Assembly (NCBI GenBank): GCA_025463135.1
Contig: JAOAPY010000052.1
Coordinates: 119,204-183,203 of the forward strand
Source of the DNA: Acidobacteriota bacterium
GTDB lineage: Bacteria; Acidobacteriota; Blastocatellia; Pyrinomonadales; Pyrinomonadaceae
Reading direction: 5' to 3'
DNA: 64,000 nucleotides
Part shown: piece after piece, positions 61,531 through 64,000 of the stretch
Layout: each line of letters opens with the position of its first letter
Numbering within the stretch: position 1 is the stretch's first letter
Notes under the pieces: generated by a model
Databases searched by the model: none
What the model was told of the DNA's origin: nothing
What the model saw: only the letters and a program-made list of their open reading frames with translations
Translations under genes and position numbers: made by a program

Positions 61531-62003
61531 CAACCCCTGATAAGAGAGTTCTCCATCGACAATGCGGGCGGCTGTAGTAAACGGAAAGTGCCGGTTGCCC
61601 CATTGTCCGACAAGCTTCAGCTTGTCGATCACGCGCGTGACACGACTCATCCATCAGTAGACGACAAACTGAAGTTTGTCGGACTCCTTGATCTTAGGAA
61701 TAACACCCAAACTTAATTAGCCTCTTGAGCTGTCTCACTGCCGACCCCTGAGGAGGTACCTCAGTTTTCTTGGAGCACGAGACGCCCTCATGATCTGATA
61801 CGTGAGAGTTTACCTTAGCCATCGCTTTTCATGTTTTGTAGGGCTGCAGCTGTGTGTCCGCCCGGAGGACGCTTAACACCGATCGTCGCGAATATGCGAC
61901 AGGGCGAACACACAGGTCCGCCCCTACGAAATGCGAAGCCGACAAAGGTTAGCTTATGGTCAAGGGCTGGACCCCGCCAGGGAATGAGACCGATCCATGT
62001 TTA
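61531..62003. other. Intergenic region rich in repeats
   Basis: It contains a paired family-A element (61605-61684) and an F-type element (61849-61925; GTGTGTCCGCCC ... ACACAGGTCCGCCCCTAC). The rest shows no gene. Confidence 0.5.
61605..61684. repeat. Family-A paired element
   Basis: Arms 61605-61627 and 61662-61684 (core GACAAACTGAAGTTTGTC) are each palindromic and inverted relative to each other. An inner 12-bp palindrome TCACGCGCGTGA lies at 61629-61640. Confidence 0.75.
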
Positions 62004-62264
62004 TTACTGGAGCAGGCGGGTGACTTCTTCGATCTCTTGCTCGAGTTTTCTCAGCGCTCTTTCCAGCATCCCACGATATGCGGGGCTGGCGGCCCGATCC
62101 AACTGCGCTAAGGTTCGCGATCTCGACAACTTCAGCGATTCAAGCTGCTGCCGGTGTAACCGCGCCTCTGGTGAAAGATCCACTTCAGAAGCGCGATTAG
62201 AAACACGCTGTTCGCTTTCCTCGATTTGGTCAGCGACGGCCTTACTTTCCCATCCTCGCGCCAT
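62004..62264 (-). CDS. Small coiled-coil protein of unknown function
   Basis: An 86-residue, highly charged, almost entirely helical protein (MARGWESKAVADQIEESEQR ..., ending EEVTRLL). Similar small proteins with the MARGWESK start occur in Acidobacteriota and relatives, but no function is known to me. GGAGGTG (62273-62279, minus strand) 9 nt before the ATG is a near-perfect ribosome site and strongly supports expression. It lies 167 bp from the end of glgC, on the same strand. Confidence 0.75.
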   Translation of the reverse strand: MARGWESKAVADQIEESEQRVSNRASEVDLSPEARLHRQQLESLKLSRSRTLAQLDRAASPAYRGMLERALRKLEQEIEEVTRLLQ

Positions 62265-62431
62265 TTCCCCAGCACCTCCAAAAACCTAATGGGGTTCGAT
62301 TCACCACGCAACGTGATAGACCACGCGGCCGAAGAAGAATTTCTCAAATCAATTCCCGACGTGAATCTCATCCGCTTCCTTGATTGATCTTCAGACTTTA
62401 CATTAACAACTGGGCCCTAAGAAGCAACGTA

Positions 62432-63730
62432 TCAAACTACCGTTCCGCTGTGGATCACTGCATTCTTGGGAACGATTATGATTCCCTCGCGGATATAGTA
62501 GCTCTTGTCCTCGGCATCGGCATTCTGCACTCCTGCTTCATTCAACAACCGAACGTCGGAACCGATGCGCGCATTCTTGTCGATAATCGCCTTCCGAATG
62601 ATCGCCCCTTCCCCGATTCCCACGCGCGGAAATTCTTTGAGGACATCGGTACGCATCTCTTCGATGCTTTGGTAATAATCCGCGCCCATGACGATTGATG
62701 CGTCGAGTTGGACGCGATTCCCTATTCGGCTTCTCAGTCCGATTATGGAATTACTAACCTTCGCACCGGTCATGATGCAGCCGTCGCTGATGATCGAGTC
62801 GCGAATCTCGGATTCTTCAATCTTGGAGGGAGGCAGGTAACGCGCTCTGGTGTAAACCGGAGCTTCCGCGTCGAAGAGATTGAACTGAGGAATTTTGCTG
62901 GTGAGATCAAGGTTCGCTTTGTAGAAAGCGCTGATTGTTCCAATGTCTTCCCAGTAGCCATCGAACATGAAAGCCTGGACCTTCCCTCTCGCGATCGCCG
63001 CGGGGATCACTTCTCGTCCGAAGTCCAACCAGGTTGTGTCCTCTCCCAGAAGCTCTCGCATGCGATCGAACTTGAAGACATAGATTCCCATTGAAGCGAG
63101 AAAAGGGCGGGCCGCCGCTTCCTCAGCGCTGAGACCGAAACCGGTCCGATCGACGCGCATCGTCTCCAGCGCTTCCCCTTTCGGTTTTTCCTTAAACTCA
63201 ACGATGCGTCCATCCTGATCGGTTTTCAGCAGTCCGAACTCGCTGGCTGCTTCCGCGCCGCACGGAATCACAGAGACTGTTACATCCGCATGCGAGTCGT
63301 AATGGCGATTCAGAAAATCGCGATAATCCATGTGATATAAGTGGTCCCCGGAAAGAATCAGCAAGGTATCGATACCCCAGTCGCCAATGTGCGGCATCAC
63401 CTGTCTCACGGCATCGGCCGTTCCCTGAAACCACTGTGGACTCTCGGGAGTTTGTTCGGCGGCCAAAATTTCCACGAAGCCGTTGGAAAATTGTGAGAAG
63501 CGATAGGTCTGCGCGATGTGGCGATTGAGCGAGGCTGAGTTGTACTGCGTCAACACAAATATCTTGAGGACATCAGAGTTGATGCAGTTTGAAATGGGAA
63601 TATCGACGAGACGATATTTGCCGCCCACCGGCACAGCAGGCTTCGATCGCTGCTGGGTCAGGGGAAAGAGACGAGAGCCTGCGCCCCCGCCGAGGATTAC
63701 TGCGAGCAGATTGTGCTTCGCCGTAGGCAT
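62432..63730 (-). CDS. glgC: Glucose-1-phosphate adenylyltransferase
   Basis: A 432-residue ADP-glucose pyrophosphorylase, the committing step of bacterial glycogen synthesis. The nucleotidyltransferase domain shows [12 protein letters not shown] with the catalytic Arg, [30 protein letters not shown] and [17 protein letters not shown] and the glucose-1-phosphate-binding FGLL follow. The C-terminal left-handed beta-helix (about 300-432) carries the [14 protein letters not shown] hexapeptides and gives the tetramer its allosteric sites. The enzyme is usually activated by glycolytic intermediates. No other glg genes lie within the window. Confidence 0.96.
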   Translation of the reverse strand: MPTAKHNLLAVILGGGAGSRLFPLTQQRSKPAVPVGGKYRLVDIPISNCINSDVLKIFVLTQYNSASLNRHIAQTYRFSQFSNGFVEILAAEQTPESPQWFQGTADAVRQVMPHIGDWGIDTLLILSGDHLYHMDYRDFLNRHYDSHADVTVSVIPCGAEAASEFGLLKTDQDGRIVEFKEKPKGEALETMRVDRTGFGLSAEEAAARPFLASMGIYVFKFDRMRELLGEDTTWLDFGREVIPAAIARGKVQAFMFDGYWEDIGTISAFYKANLDLTSKIPQFNLFDAEAPVYTRARYLPPSKIEESEIRDSIISDGCIMTGAKVSNSIIGLRSRIGNRVQLDASIVMGADYYQSIEEMRTDVLKEFPRVGIGEGAIIRKAIIDKNARIGSDVRLLNEAGVQNADAEDKSYYIREGIIIVPKNAVIHSGTVV

Positions 63731-64000
63731 CGATGCTTCACCGGAATGTTAGGGATTTCAGATCGAAGAGAGGATAGACGCAAAGCGTTGTCGTTATCAA
63801 GAGGATTCCAATTCCAATAGTGCTCCGTTAGCGTGTTGCTGAGAAAGAAAGGACTGCCCGGCAAGTTACTGCGAGGCAATGAGGTCAGTACCACCTGCGG
63901 TAGCGGGTGGGTCTGCTCCCGAACAAGATCGCTGGGCAAACCAGATCCTCTCGGCGTTATTGCTGCTCCAACGACAACCCACCCGCTACCGCAGGTGGTA
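63731..64000. repeat. Right-edge inverted repeat of family B' type
   Basis: A perfect 24-bp inverted pair (63889-63912 and 63977-64000, core ACCACCTGCGGTAGCGGGT) matches the outer arms of the composite at 13424-13702. The window ends exactly at the second arm, so the flank is unseen. No gene in this stretch. Confidence 0.7.

Overview
The window looks like a chromosomal segment of an Acidobacteriota bacterium, possibly class Blastocatellia. That placement is inference from gene content. It rests on a TonB-dependent receptor with an N-terminal carboxypeptidase-regulatory-like domain, an Acidobacteria-type VWFA secreted protein, futalosine-route menaquinone genes, many NtrC-type regulators and an unusually rich set of dispersed palindromic and 7-bp tandem repeats between genes. 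No rRNA, tRNA, CRISPR array, integrase or transposase was recognised.

Layout. 0-13.4 kb: a CatA-type acetyltransferase with a repeat-derived in-frame insert, an outer-membrane TonB-dependent receptor, a small P-loop kinase, a giant secreted subtilase with FG-GAP and Ig-like repeats, a metallophosphatase and a DsbA-like thiol oxidoreductase. 13.4-19.8 kb: a type IV pilus regulatory block. A PilS-like kinase and PilR-like sigma-54 activator precede three tandem pilA paralogues, each with its own -24/-12 promoter and its own terminator. 19.8-27.5 kb: surface-glycan genes (GT4 glycosyltransferase, flippase-like protein, two methyltransferases, two large membrane proteins). 27.5-30.4 kb: an ABC-2 export system (permease, TPR protein, ATPase) interrupted by a nested palindrome. 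31.1-33.9 kb: a second signalling set (receiver protein, kinase-like protein with degenerate ATPase domain, NtrC-family regulator).

34-48.4 kb: acyltransferase-3, QueD, an XPD/DinG helicase, two overlapping WG-repeat proteins, GlyA, ProS, a trypsin-like protease fused to TPRs, a lipoprotein lipase-like protein and LarB. 48.5-52.1 kb: ubiX-mqnP-mqnE-mqnD, part of the futalosine pathway to menaquinone. 52.6-64 kb: a TonB-C protein, PlsC, an M14 peptidase, the VWFA protein, a polytopic membrane protein, a variant RNase HII, a stand-alone LigD 3'-phosphoesterase, a small coiled-coil protein and GlgC.

The most distinctive signals are (1) the PilSR / triple sigma-54 pilA array, with a shared 17-bp upstream motif before two of the promoters; (2) at least six families of short dispersed palindromes that nest concentrically inside each other, one apparently domesticated into the catA reading frame; (3) a 23-unit heptamer array between pilR and pilA1; (4) RNase HII lacking its usual GRG motif; and (5) a structured intergenic region at 58.6-59.0 kb with two minus-strand terminators.
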